Source: Beijerinckia sp. L45 (GTDB lineage Bacteria; Pseudomonadota; Alphaproteobacteria; Rhizobiales; Beijerinckiaceae). From it: DNA of 46,106 nucleotides. Numbering within the stretch: position 1 is the first letter of the stretch; every line of letters begins with the position of its first letter. The notes under the pieces were generated by a model. That model saw only the letters and a list, made by a program, of their open reading frames with translations, searched no databases and was not told the origin of the DNA. Positions 1 to 6,912 of this stretch are shown here, piece by piece. The position numbers were made by a program, and so were the translations under genes. The stretch spans positions 12,555 through 58,660 of the forward strand of contig NZ_LMUU01000216.1 in assembly GCF_009765775.1 (NCBI RefSeq), given 5' to 3'.

Positions 1-402
1 GCTGTTCTTGATCGCGGACATCAACCAATCGCCCTGAGCCTCGTGCGGCACGCCCTTGGTGATGGCGTTCAGGGCGTCGATGCCGGCGCGGGTGTATTTC
101 TCGTAGGTGTCGTTGCCGGTTCTGCCGACATCGACGGCGGCACCGATCAAGCCTTGCGCGACGAAGTGGGGGGCGGTCGTTACCGGCCCGGTCCATGTCG
201 TGACAACGCGGAGGCAATGACCGTAGGCCTTCTGTGTTGCGCGCATGAAATGACGACGGTCGCCGCGGTCAAAGCCGCAAACGACCATCAGGTCGTCAAG
301 GCTATGACGTGGGAGTTCAGGGCGGTCGTCGGCGCTGCCGAAGAACCTCAAGGGTTTGCCGTTGATCTCGGCGACGTGGGCGGGGATGACAGCGGCGCTC
401 AT
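1..402 (-). CDS. Hypothetical element-encoded protein, 3' part cut by window edge
   Basis: An open frame runs leftward from an ATG at 402 to the window edge with no stop (134 codons visible). Its ATG overlaps the stop of the preceding leftward gene in an ATGA arrangement, which argues for translational coupling and against a chance ORF. The visible protein starts MSAAVIPAHVAEINGKPLRF and continues with a charged segment containing DDRPELPRHSLDDLM and RHFMRATQKAYG. I do not recognise a catalytic motif. The opening, with a short beta-like start and a 'DDLM..' stretch, loosely recalls N-terminal domains of phage antirepressors, but this is weak. It belongs to the leftward module of the integrated element, which continues beyond the window. 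Confidence 0.7.
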   Translation of the reverse strand, partial: MSAAVIPAHVAEINGKPLRFFGSADDRPELPRHSLDDLMVVCGFDRGDRRHFMRATQKAYGHCLRVVTTWTGPVTTAPHFVAQGLIGAAVDVGRTGNDTYEKYTRAGIDALNAITKGVPHEAQGDWLMSAIKNS

Positions 403-587
403 TGATGAGCCTCGCTCGGCATGCTTCCGACACATGCAATGCCGCGGTCCGCGAGCGTCGCGATGCGGTTCGAGAATGCCAGTTCGCAGACGAGCTGCGC
501 GGTCGAAGGTGGCAGGCGGAAGCGTCGACGGACCCACTCTTCAGGTCGCGCCGGAATCGGAGTTTGTGCGGTGTATGCTGTGATCAT
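399..587 (-). CDS. Small hypothetical protein of the integrated element
   Basis: This is a 62-residue reading starting at the ATG at 587, which has a GGAG motif about 6 nt upstream. The frame stays open upstream to an ATG at 698 (99 residues), so a longer form is possible. The protein is basic in the middle (EEWVRRRFRLPPSTAQLV) and ends MPSEAHQ. No family was recognised. The stop overlaps the start of the next leftward gene by four bases (ATGA). It lies between the excisionase-like gene and the partial gene at the window edge, so it is probably part of an early operon of the element. Function is unknown. Confidence 0.55.
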   Translation of the reverse strand: MITAYTAQTPIPARPEEWVRRRFRLPPSTAQLVCELAFSNRIATLADRGIACVGSMPSEAHQ

Positions 588-776
588 GACGTCTCCAGGT
601 TTGGGAGACGCCGCGGCAGGGAATTGTTGATTTCCACCGTGAAACAAGTCATACAGCGAGTGTCGAAGTCGCTTGTGGTCTTGTTTCGCGCCGTCCATCG
701 GGAATTCCCGTGGGCGGCGTTTCTACGAGTGGGTGGACAATTCCGGGTCGGCGTAGACGCTGATCCGATGGGCCAT

Positions 777-1001
777 TTACGCAGCCTCTTTCGGTTCGAT
801 CCCAAGCATCTTGCGAAGCGCCGTCGCCGGCACGCGGATCGAGCCGCCGACTTTGATCGTCGGGATGTCACCCTTCTTAGCGGCTGCGTAGGTCGAGTTT
901 CGCGAGATGCGAAGGGCCTGGCCCGTATGCGGCCAGAGCGGCAACGACTGTTCATTGCGAATGGCGGTTTCCAGCTCGGCTGGCGAGATGTGCGCGTTCA
1001 T
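777..1001 (-). CDS. Excisionase-like helix-turn-helix DNA-binding protein
   Basis: The 74-residue protein has the pattern of the AlpA/excisionase-type winged HTH: a helix pair around residues 28-45 (ALRISRNSTYAAAKKGDIP), then a basic wing TIKVGGSIRVPATALRKML. Such proteins act as recombination directionality factors or as regulators of mobile elements. The ATG at 1001 has GAGG about 8 nt upstream. It is divergent from the gene at 1124, and the shared promoter holds two inverted repeats (1018-1036 and 1077-1095). It is followed by two smaller leftward genes. Whether it promotes excision or represses transcription cannot be decided from sequence. Confidence 0.75.
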   Translation of the reverse strand: MNAHISPAELETAIRNEQSLPLWPHTGQALRISRNSTYAAAKKGDIPTIKVGGSIRVPATALRKMLGIEPKEAA

Positions 1002-1017
1002 AGTGGCAGCCTCATTA

Positions 1018-1036
1018 TCGTTATGCTAACTAACGA
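1018..1036. promoter_or_regulatory. Operator-like inverted repeat, copy 1
   Basis: The sequence has perfect half-sites TCGTTA and TAACGA separated by 7 bases. It lies 17 bp upstream of the excisionase-like start codon, where a bound repressor would block leftward transcription. A second copy with identical half-sites and spacing lies at 1077-1095. Function as an operator is inferred. Confidence 0.6.
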
Positions 1037-1076
1037 ATAGCAACCTGCCATGCTCAATCCCTGCTTGTCAAACTTT

Positions 1077-1095
1077 TCGTTATAGTATCTAACGA
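1077..1095. promoter_or_regulatory. Operator-like inverted repeat, copy 2
   Basis: TCGTTA and TAACGA half-sites are again separated by 7 bases, with the spacer differing from copy 1. It sits 28 bp upstream of the rightward gene at 1124. Centre-to-centre distance to copy 1 is 59 bp, so one protein could control both divergent promoters. The neighbouring ribbon-helix-helix-like or HTH protein is the obvious candidate binder. Confidence 0.6.
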
Positions 1096-1123
1096 TATTC
1101 GACAGCATGAACGGGGACGCAAT

Positions 1124-1549
1124 ATGACGGTTCTTAAGAGGAAGGGCCGGCCGCCTAAGTCCGACAACGGGACGGTGGTCGTCGGCGCGATGCGGATCGA
1201 CGCCGAGGTCTACGAGGCCCTGAGACTTGAGGCTGAAGAAAATGGGCGGTCGGTCACCGCTCAGGCGGAGCGGCGCCTTAAGCAACGCGAGCCGAACGGC
1301 ACCGACATCGGTCGAGTGATCGACATGGCGATCGACGCTATCCAGCACCGCGCCGAAGGGAAGACGTGGGCCGATGATGCTGGCGTTAGGCTTCAGTGCC
1401 GGGCTGCCATTGATCAACTCGCTGACCTGATGCTGGGAGAGCTCCCGCAAGGCGCGGCCGCCGCATTCGATCAAGACCAGATTGACGGAGCGATGACCGG
1501 AGACGAGACGCTGAGGTCCGTCAAAGGAACGACTTTCGAGTTTGATTGA
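1124..1549 (+). CDS. Ribbon-helix-helix (Arc-like) probable regulator
   Basis: The 141-residue protein has a basic N-terminus (MTVLKRKGRPPKSDNG) followed by a beta strand and two helices (residues about 18-50: VVVGAMRIDAEVYEALRLE, then ENGRSVTAQAERRLKQ). This matches the Arc/MetJ ribbon-helix-helix layout, which usually binds palindromic operators as dimers of dimers. The C-terminal half (residues 60-141) is acidic and unassigned. A GGGGA motif precedes the ATG. It is divergent from the excisionase-like gene, with two identical-half-site inverted repeats between them, so self-regulation and control of the leftward operon is the natural inference. Arc-like assignment is by eye only. Confidence 0.65.
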   Translation: MTVLKRKGRPPKSDNGTVVVGAMRIDAEVYEALRLEAEENGRSVTAQAERRLKQREPNGTDIGRVIDMAIDAIQHRAEGKTWADDAGVRLQCRAAIDQLADLMLGELPQGAAAAFDQDQIDGAMTGDETLRSVKGTTFEFD

Positions 1550-1676
1550 TGGATCCCTCACGCCCTCGTCACCGCTCACCATCTTCATCCGCCATTGCGT
1601 TAGCGCTACAATGACATTATTATGGTGGTATTAAAAGGTATCATATAGGACTGCTAGGCTTAACAGAGGAAGTTCG

Positions 1677-1982
1677 ATGGGCAGACGACAGGAGAGCGTG
1701 ATGAGAGAGGATGCTAACCGTCCGCGCACACGTCCGACCTGGCTGCCGATTGGTTGCTGGCCGGCCGAGATGCGAGCCGAGACCGCGGCCGGTTATGTCG
1801 ACGAACCCTCCGTGAACTCCTTCATGGTGAAGGTTGAGCGCGGCATCTATTGCCAGCCCGTGCGGATGACCGGATGCCTTCCGAAGTGGAATCGCGAGAA
1901 GCTGGACACTGACCTACGGCGCCGCCACAATCTCATGGCTGTCGGCGGCGAGGTCGTCGAAGACATCTCGGATCTGATCTGA
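1677..1982 (+). CDS. Small conserved protein encoded just upstream of the integrase
   Basis: The protein has 101 residues. The core (residues about 20-85) reads as a compact DNA-binding-like segment: WLPIGCWPAEMRAETAAGYV, then SVNSFMVKVERGIYCQP and LPKWNREKLDTDLRRRH. This shape, a 'layer of choice' helix followed by a basic helix, is common in small proteins encoded directly upstream of integrases in Rhizobiales elements, and they are plausible directionality factors. Its stop overlaps the integrase start (TGATG), so the two are co-translated. A start at the second methionine (MREDANRP) is also possible. No function is proven. Confidence 0.7.
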   Translation: MGRRQESVMREDANRPRTRPTWLPIGCWPAEMRAETAAGYVDEPSVNSFMVKVERGIYCQPVRMTGCLPKWNREKLDTDLRRRHNLMAVGGEVVEDISDLI

Positions 1983-3187
1983 TGCCGAAGCGCAAACCCG
2001 CCGGCTGGCCCAGGTACATGGTGCCCAAGCGTTTAGCCTCAGGAAGCGTCGCCTATTACTGGTCGATGCCGACTTGGGCGAAAAAGAATGGATGCACGAT
2101 CGGCTCGCTCGCCCTCGGCGGCGACTACGGCGTAGCCAAAGCTCGCTGCGATGAGATCATCAACCCCCAGTTCGACGCTTGGCGTTCTAAGGGGGCATTT
2201 CCGGCCAACCCCGTCTCGAACCACGGCACATTCGATTGGATGGTCGGCGTCTACAAGCGCAGCCCTCAATACAAGAAGCTGAAGCCGGGTACGCGTGCCG
2301 ACTACGATCGCGCACTTCAGGACGTCTCTCAGCTGCCCCTGAAGGACGGAAAGCGGCGCATTGGCGAGATGAGCCTCAAGAGCATAACGCCAGGCGGTGC
2401 GGACAAGATCTACGATCGCTTGAAAATCAATGCCGACGGCGAAGCGAGAGAACGCTCGGCCAAGGCATCGATCGTGTGCTGCAAGCTCGCTTGGACCACG
2501 GCGTGGCGCAGCGAACCGAAGGCGATCCCGTCCATCAATCCCTTCAAGGGTGTGAAGATGGATTACGTAGCGGAGGCAACGCGGCCGGTAACGCATGACG
2601 AGCTGTTGCGCTTCGTTGCCGCCGCCGATACGGAAGGCGAGTCTTCGATCGGCACCGCGGCCATGCTGGCGTTCTACTGGCTTCAGCGTCAGACCGACAT
2701 CCTCAACGGCCTGTCTTGGGGGCACTACAAGCCGGACGGGAAGCCGATCGCCAAGATCTGGCACCACAAGACGGGAGCCGAGGTCGACCTTCCCCTCTTC
2801 GACGACGCCGGGCTGCCACTCTGGCCCGAACTTATGGAGCGCCTGGACAGCCTCGAGCGCCGCGGGACGCTGATTGTCATGCGCGACAACGAGGACCGCA
2901 CCAGGAAGACGTTTCTGCCCTGGAAAGAGGACTATTTCCGGCATCGAGTGGCCGACATTCGCGCCGCCGCCGGGATAGACTCCGACGTGAAGTTCATGGG
3001 GCTGCGTCACGGCGGCAATACCGAGGGCGCCGACGCCGATCTATCCGACGCCCAGCTCCGCGCCTTAAGCGGGCACAAGAGCGCGGCTATGGTCCATCTC
3101 TACGCGAAGGCGACCATGAAGCAGCGGCGCGAGGGCGCCAGGAAACGGCGTGATGCGCGGGCCGAAGGCCGTTCCAGCGAAAAGTAG
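1982..3187 (+). CDS. Tyrosine-type site-specific recombinase (integrase)
   Basis: The 401-residue protein performs strand exchange between element and chromosomal attachment sites. The visible catalytic set is Arg236 (in LQRQTD), Lys263 (HHKTG), Arg342 (GLRHGG), His365 (SGHKSA) and the nucleophile Tyr374 (HLYAK). Residues about 80-180 form the helical core-binding domain. The box II position usually held by His (HxxR) is Met339 here. The gene overlaps its upstream neighbour by one base. It lies about 1.3 kb from the tRNA-Lys gene, whose 3' end faces this region, which fits tRNA-directed integration. The basic C-terminal tail (KRRDARAEGRSSEK) is dispensable-looking. Confidence 0.93.
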   Translation: MPKRKPAGWPRYMVPKRLASGSVAYYWSMPTWAKKNGCTIGSLALGGDYGVAKARCDEIINPQFDAWRSKGAFPANPVSNHGTFDWMVGVYKRSPQYKKLKPGTRADYDRALQDVSQLPLKDGKRRIGEMSLKSITPGGADKIYDRLKINADGEARERSAKASIVCCKLAWTTAWRSEPKAIPSINPFKGVKMDYVAEATRPVTHDELLRFVAAADTEGESSIGTAAMLAFYWLQRQTDILNGLSWGHYKPDGKPIAKIWHHKTGAEVDLPLFDDAGLPLWPELMERLDSLERRGTLIVMRDNEDRTRKTFLPWKEDYFRHRVADIRAAAGIDSDVKFMGLRHGGNTEGADADLSDAQLRALSGHKSAAMVHLYAKATMKQRREGARKRRDARAEGRSSEK

Positions 3188-3207
3188 GGGATCGGCCACG
3201 CTATTTG

Positions 3208-3265
3208 TTGCGAATATCGCAACTTGCGGACACTGCGCTCGTTGCGTTTATTGCGAATACGTATT
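3208..3265. promoter_or_regulatory. Operator region of the HTH/PIN toxin-antitoxin pair
   Basis: Position 3208-3224 is an inverted repeat GTTGCGA-ATA-TCGCAAC. The nonamer TTGCGAATA recurs at 3251-3259 and runs into the perfect palindrome AATACGTATT at 3256-3265. All lie within 85 bp of the antitoxin start, a typical place for autoregulation by a toxin-antitoxin complex. Binding is inferred. Confidence 0.55.
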
Positions 3266-3291
3266 AGTTTCTCTGGCCTGGGGAGATAGCT

Positions 3292-3747
3292 ATGACCGTG
3301 CCAGCCTTTGCCGAGAAGCTCGGTGATCGTCTGCCGTCCGAGAGCGAAAGGGCGGCTGCAAATCAGCTACGAAAGGTACTGGCTGCGCACGCAGCCGGTG
3401 CCGTGCTGAGCGTGCTGGACGAAGAAACCAAGAAGCCTTCTGAGATTACGCTAACGCCGGCCTTGTCCAATTTGCTTACCGAGTTGCTGCGGCATGTCGG
3501 GCGAGGCGATGCAGTCACGCTTGTGCCAGTGAGCCAGATGCTCACGACCCAGCAGGCTGCCGACATTCTGAATATATCGCGTCCGTTCTTGATCACGCTT
3601 CTTGAGAAAAACGAGATTGCGCACGTTCTGGTGGGCCGGCATCGGAGGATCAAGGCCGAACATTTATTTGCGTTTAAGCGCGCTCGAGACACCAAACGAA
3701 GCAAGGCTCTAGACGATCTCGCAGAACTGGACGGGGAGCACCTCTAA
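3292..3747 (+). CDS. HTH-domain antitoxin paired with PIN toxin
   Basis: The 151-residue protein has an N-terminal half (1-80) that is helical and unassigned. The C-terminal half holds an excisionase-type HTH: MLTTQQAADILNISRPFL at about residues 83-100, then a wing VLVGRHRRIKAEHLFAF. Proteins of this build form type II antitoxins with PIN-domain ribonucleases. The next gene starts 3 bases after this stop and is a PIN protein, so the two are an operon. The upstream inverted repeats suggest autoregulation. Location next to the tRNA border suggests a stability module for the element. Confidence 0.85.
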   Translation: MTVPAFAEKLGDRLPSESERAAANQLRKVLAAHAAGAVLSVLDEETKKPSEITLTPALSNLLTELLRHVGRGDAVTLVPVSQMLTTQQAADILNISRPFLITLLEKNEIAHVLVGRHRRIKAEHLFAFKRARDTKRSKALDDLAELDGEHL

Positions 3748-3750
3748 GTC

Positions 3751-4341
3751 TTGTTCGCCAATCGGTTCACGGCTTTCGTAGACGCCTGCGCCCTTACTGG
3801 GGCGCTGAAGCGAAACCTCCTCCTGACGCTAGCGGAAGCGGAATTCTTTCGCCTCCGCTGGTCTGGGAAGGTTTTGGACGAAACCCAAGCCGCAATCGAA
3901 AAGATACTGGTGGGCAAAGGTGCGCCGGACGCCGTCGTCAGGGCTGGCCGTGCTCGGAGCAGCATGCAGGACGCTTTTGAAGAAGCGTTGGTCGACGACT
4001 TCGATACTTTCATGTGCCTCTGTGATGGGCTTCCTGATCCGAACGACGTCCACGTCGTTGCGGCCGCACTCAAGACTCAGGCCGCGATGATCGTCACCGA
4101 CAATTTGAAGCATTTCCCCGAATCCCTCATGAGCCCACTCAACATAGAAGCGCGATCGCCAGACGCGTTTATCGCGGACACGATTGCACTCGACCCAGGA
4201 CGAGCAGTGGCCGCGATCAGCCGAATGCGACTGCGATTGAAAAGACCTGAAAAAACGCCCGATATGCTGCTGCTCGATATGGAAGCGTCAGGACTGATCG
4301 AAACCGTGGACGCGCTGAGGGCGCACGTGAGGTCCCTTTAA
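3751..4341 (+). CDS. PIN-domain toxin (probable endoribonuclease)
   Basis: The 196-residue protein starts at a TTG 3 bases after the antitoxin stop; no ATG is closer. PIN toxins cut RNA with a cluster of acidic residues binding metal. Candidates here are Asp in FVDACALTG near residue 10, Glu in VLDETQ, and the pair in LPDPNDVHVVAAAL with MIVTDNLKHF, the hallmark C-terminal half of the domain. The tail after about residue 135 is an extra helical segment typical of the longer PIN/HTH-antitoxin pairs. It is the last gene of the element before the tRNA-Lys border. Confidence 0.85.
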   Translation: MFANRFTAFVDACALTGALKRNLLLTLAEAEFFRLRWSGKVLDETQAAIEKILVGKGAPDAVVRAGRARSSMQDAFEEALVDDFDTFMCLCDGLPDPNDVHVVAAALKTQAAMIVTDNLKHFPESLMSPLNIEARSPDAFIADTIALDPGRAVAAISRMRLRLKRPEKTPDMLLLDMEASGLIETVDALRAHVRSL

Positions 4342-4410
4342 CCCGACTTCGAATAGAACAAAGAAAGCCCGTTTGTCGGAATGACCCGCTGACCTCCTGT
4401 CGGAATACGA

Positions 4411-4436
4411 CAAAGGGCGACCCGGAGGCCGCCCTT
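4411..4436 (-). terminator. Probable terminator of the tRNA-Lys transcript
   Basis: A 7-bp perfect stem AAGGGCG/CGCCCTT (4413-4419 with 4430-4436) is followed, on the minus strand, by TTTG. It lies 27 bp past the tRNA 3' end. The T-run is short, so strength is uncertain. Confidence 0.5.
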
Positions 4437-4462
4437 AAGTCTTTGATCTTGCTGGAAGAAAA

Positions 4463-4538
<76 letters not shown>

Positions 4539-5088
4539 AGCAAGATCATCCGCCGCTCGCGAAGACGTCCGCGGCGAAGGCGTGCCACATAACAAGCGGG
4601 GCGGGCCGTGTCCACCCTTGGCAGGGAAAAAGTCCGGGAAATCGCTAGGACGGCTTAGCTTCCGCTGTGACGCGGGCGAACCATGCGTCACGCGGCAGCG
4701 GGCGTCGCTGGCGCCCGTCACGATCGCGGGCGACGCGTGTCGAGCCCGGTTCGGCGCCAATGCGGTGGCGCAGACCGACGGCCACCGGACCGCTTGCGGG
4801 GGCAAACAAGTCTGTTGCGCCGATCGGTCCGGGCGGCGGGTCTTGCCTTGGCCCGGCGCGGCGCTCATCCTGGCGTGTCGCGACGGGATCGCAGGGCGCT
4901 GCAGGCGGTGACGCGTGACGCAGAGTGACACGAAAATGTCGAGTTTCGCGCCGCGGTTTTGCAAACAAGCCACACACGACGTGGCTGGATCCGGTGGGAG
5001 CCGCAAGCTGTGGCGCCCCTTGCACCGCCTTCGGCGGTCCCCCTCCCCGGCGCTGCGCGCAGGGGAAGATAAGAACCCCAGCCAGACG
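4539..5088. other. Non-coding stretch between tRNA-Lys and leuA
   Basis: About 550 bp with no supported gene. Open frames here are GC-rich artefacts, and one leftward frame simply reads through the tRNA. The only clear structure is a GC-rich palindromic repeat fragment at about 5015-5070 just past the leuA stop. Confidence 0.6.
5015..5070. repeat. Partial copy of GC-rich palindromic element downstream of leuA
   Basis: It contains the small hairpin ACCGCC-TTC-GGCGGT (5024-5038), then CCCCCTCCCC and a GC hairpin ending AGGGGAAG. The same building blocks (a CCGCC..GGCGG hairpin next to a CCCCCTCC tract) occur in the element inside ccmA (38156-38285), so this looks like a degenerate or half copy. 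It may also help terminate leuA transcription, although no T-run follows. Confidence 0.5.
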
Positions 5089-6660
5089 TCAACTGGCGAG
5101 GGTATCGGGGCGGAGCTTGGCGCGCTTGACCATCAGCTTGTTCAAGGCGGCGATGTAGGCGCGGGCCGAGGCCACCAAGGTGTCTGGATCGGCGCCCCGC
5201 GCCGTGACCTGCTTCTCGCCCTCCACGAGGCGCACGGAGACCTCCGCCTGCGCGTCGGTGCCCCGCGTCACCGCGTGGACCTGATAGAGGTCCAGCACGG
5301 CGTTGTGCGGCACCAGCGTGACGATGGCGTTGAAGATCGCATCGACCGGGCCGTTGCCCTCCGCCTTGAAGGTTTTGAGCGCGCCGTCGACGTCGAGGGC
5401 GATCTCGGCCGACTGCGGGCCGGTGGTGCCGGCGATCACGGCAAGGCTCGCCAGCGTGATGCGCTCGTTCTTGTGGCCGATTTCATCGTCGACGAGAGCC
5501 TCGATGTCCTCGTCGTAGACGATCTTCTTCTTGTCGGCCAAATCCTTGAACCGGGTGAAGGCGTCCTGAAGCGCGTTGTCGCCGAGGACGTAGCCCATGT
5601 CCTTCAGCTTCTCCTTAAAAGCATGCCGGCCGGAGTGCTTGCCCATCACCAGCGACGTCTTGGCGACGCCGACGCTTTCCGGGGTCATGATCTCGTAGGT
5701 CGAGGCATTTTTGAGCATGCCGTCCTGGTGGATGCCGCTCTCATGCGCAAAGGCGTTCCGACCGACGATGGCCTTGTTGTACTGCACCGGAAACGAGGTC
5801 ACGGCGGAGACGAGCTTCGAAGCGCGCGTCAGCATGGTCGCGTCGATGCCGCTGGAATAGTGCAGCGCGTCGGGGCGGGTCTTGATCGCCATCACCACCT
5901 CTTCCAAGGCGGCATTGCCGGCCCGCTCGCCGAGGCCGTTGATGGTGCATTCGATCTGTCGGGCGCCACCGGCGACGCCGGCGAGCGAGTTGGCCATCGC
6001 CAGGCCGAGGTCGTCGTGGCAATGCACCGAAAACACCGCCTTGTCGGCGTTGGGCACGCGCTCGCGCACGTTGCGGAACATCGCCTCGTATTCGGCAGGC
6101 ACGGCGTAGCCGACGGTATCGGGCAGGTTGATGGTGGTGGCGCCGGCCTTGATCGCGGCCTCGACGCAGCGGCAGAGGTAGTCGAGCGGGGTGCGGGTGG
6201 CGTCCATCGCCGACCATTCGACATCGCCGACGAGGTTGCGGGCCTGGGTCACCGTGCGGGAAATAATCTCCAGCACCTGCTCCTGGCTCTTGTTCATCTG
6301 GTGCGCGAGGTGGATCGGCGAGGTCGAGACGAAGGTGTGGATGCGTGGGCTCACCGCGTGCCGCACCGCCTCGCCGCAGCGGGCGATATCGCCCTCGATG
6401 GCGCGGGCGAGGCCAGCGATGGTGGCGCGCTTGGTGGCCTTGGCGATGGCCGAGACGGCTTCGAAATCACCTTCGGACGCGATCGGGAAGCCGGCCTCGA
6501 TGATGTCGACGCCCATCGCGTCGAGAAGCGCGGCAACTTCGAGCTTGTCCTCGAAGGTCATGGTGGCGCCGGGGCACTGCTCGCCGTCGCGCAAGGTGGT
6601 GTCGAAGATGACGATCGGCGACTTGGCGTCGGCAATCGGCGGTTGGGTTGCGGTGGTCAT
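5089..6660 (-). CDS. leuA: 2-isopropylmalate synthase
   Basis: The enzyme condenses acetyl-CoA with 2-ketoisovalerate, the committed step of leucine biosynthesis, in the cytosol. The 523-residue length fits the family. The TIM-barrel catalytic domain begins VIFDTTLRDGEQCPGA (residues about 17-32), carries the metal ligands in SVHCHDDLGLAMANS, and has NGLGERAGNAALEE. The C-terminal part (about 395-520) is the LeuA allosteric dimer domain that senses leucine. The ATG at 6660 has AGGA about 9 nt upstream. The leader at 6661-6860 holds a Leu-rich ORF and competing hairpins, so attenuation by leucine supply is likely in addition to feedback inhibition. Confidence 0.97.
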   Translation of the reverse strand: MTTATQPPIADAKSPIVIFDTTLRDGEQCPGATMTFEDKLEVAALLDAMGVDIIEAGFPIASEGDFEAVSAIAKATKRATIAGLARAIEGDIARCGEAVRHAVSPRIHTFVSTSPIHLAHQMNKSQEQVLEIISRTVTQARNLVGDVEWSAMDATRTPLDYLCRCVEAAIKAGATTINLPDTVGYAVPAEYEAMFRNVRERVPNADKAVFSVHCHDDLGLAMANSLAGVAGGARQIECTINGLGERAGNAALEEVVMAIKTRPDALHYSSGIDATMLTRASKLVSAVTSFPVQYNKAIVGRNAFAHESGIHQDGMLKNASTYEIMTPESVGVAKTSLVMGKHSGRHAFKEKLKDMGYVLGDNALQDAFTRFKDLADKKKIVYDEDIEALVDDEIGHKNERITLASLAVIAGTTGPQSAEIALDVDGALKTFKAEGNGPVDAIFNAIVTLVPHNAVLDLYQVHAVTRGTDAQAEVSVRLVEGEKQVTARGADPDTLVASARAYIAALNKLMVKRAKLRPDTLAS

Positions 6661-6682
6661 GGAAACGATCCTGAAAGCGGAA

Positions 6683-6751
6683 GGGGATTCTGGTTGCGAA
6701 ACAATCCCCTGAGCGCCCAGGCGAAACGCCCGGCCGGCCCTCAGGGGCGGC
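6683..6751 (-). promoter_or_regulatory. Attenuator-like alternative hairpins upstream of leuA
   Basis: On the minus strand an 8-bp stem CCCCTGAG/CTCAGGGG (6706-6713 with 6740-6747) encloses a second stem made of CCGGGCG and CGCCTGG. Segment GGGGATT (6703-6709) can instead pair with AATCCCC (6683-6689), and the two pairings exclude each other. A further stem, GGCGGC within the Leu codons with GCCGCC at 6746-6751, overlaps the first. The leader ORF stop (6741-6743) lies inside the 5' arm of the large stem, so ribosome position would decide which stem forms. Folding is by eye. The T-tract (ATTGTTT) is weak. Confidence 0.6.
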
Positions 6752-6842
6752 TAAGAAGCCCGCGCGCAAGCAGGCCGCCGGAGAGCAGGAACTGCTCCAG
6801 GACCAGACGGGCGTCGGTGGACGCCAGGATTTCGCGATTCAT
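6741..6842 (-). CDS. Leu-rich leader peptide of leuA
   Basis: The 33-residue reading from the ATG at 6842 (alternative in-frame ATGs at 6848, 6857 and 6860) contains 9 leucines, with three LL pairs near the end (FLLSGGLLARGLLSRP). Density of the codon for the end-product amino acid just before mutually exclusive hairpins is the signature of a translation-coupled attenuator. Upstream SD support is modest (GAG before the ATG at 6848). Leader-peptide attenuation of leuA is known in proteobacteria. This instance is inferred from sequence. Confidence 0.6.
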   Translation of the reverse strand: MNREILASTDARLVLEQFLLSGGLLARGLLSRP

Positions 6843-6912
6843 CCGCATGATGCTCATCATACGCCAGCAGGCGGCCTCAGGACAAGCCGGCTTTCGGCCC
6901 TGGCCGACGGAC

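Noticed and set aside
584-955. Leftward 123-codon frame overlapping the excisionase-like gene
   Set aside because: It is in an alternate frame of the excisionase-like gene and is Arg-rich without motif; the 777-1001 frame has a clear HTH.
4383-4392. GACCCGCTGA repeated at 4383-4392 and inside the tRNA (4491-4500), considered as an attachment core
   Set aside because: Only 10 bp, in the anticodon region and not at a plausible crossover, and too close together to bound an element. Chance similarity is sufficient.
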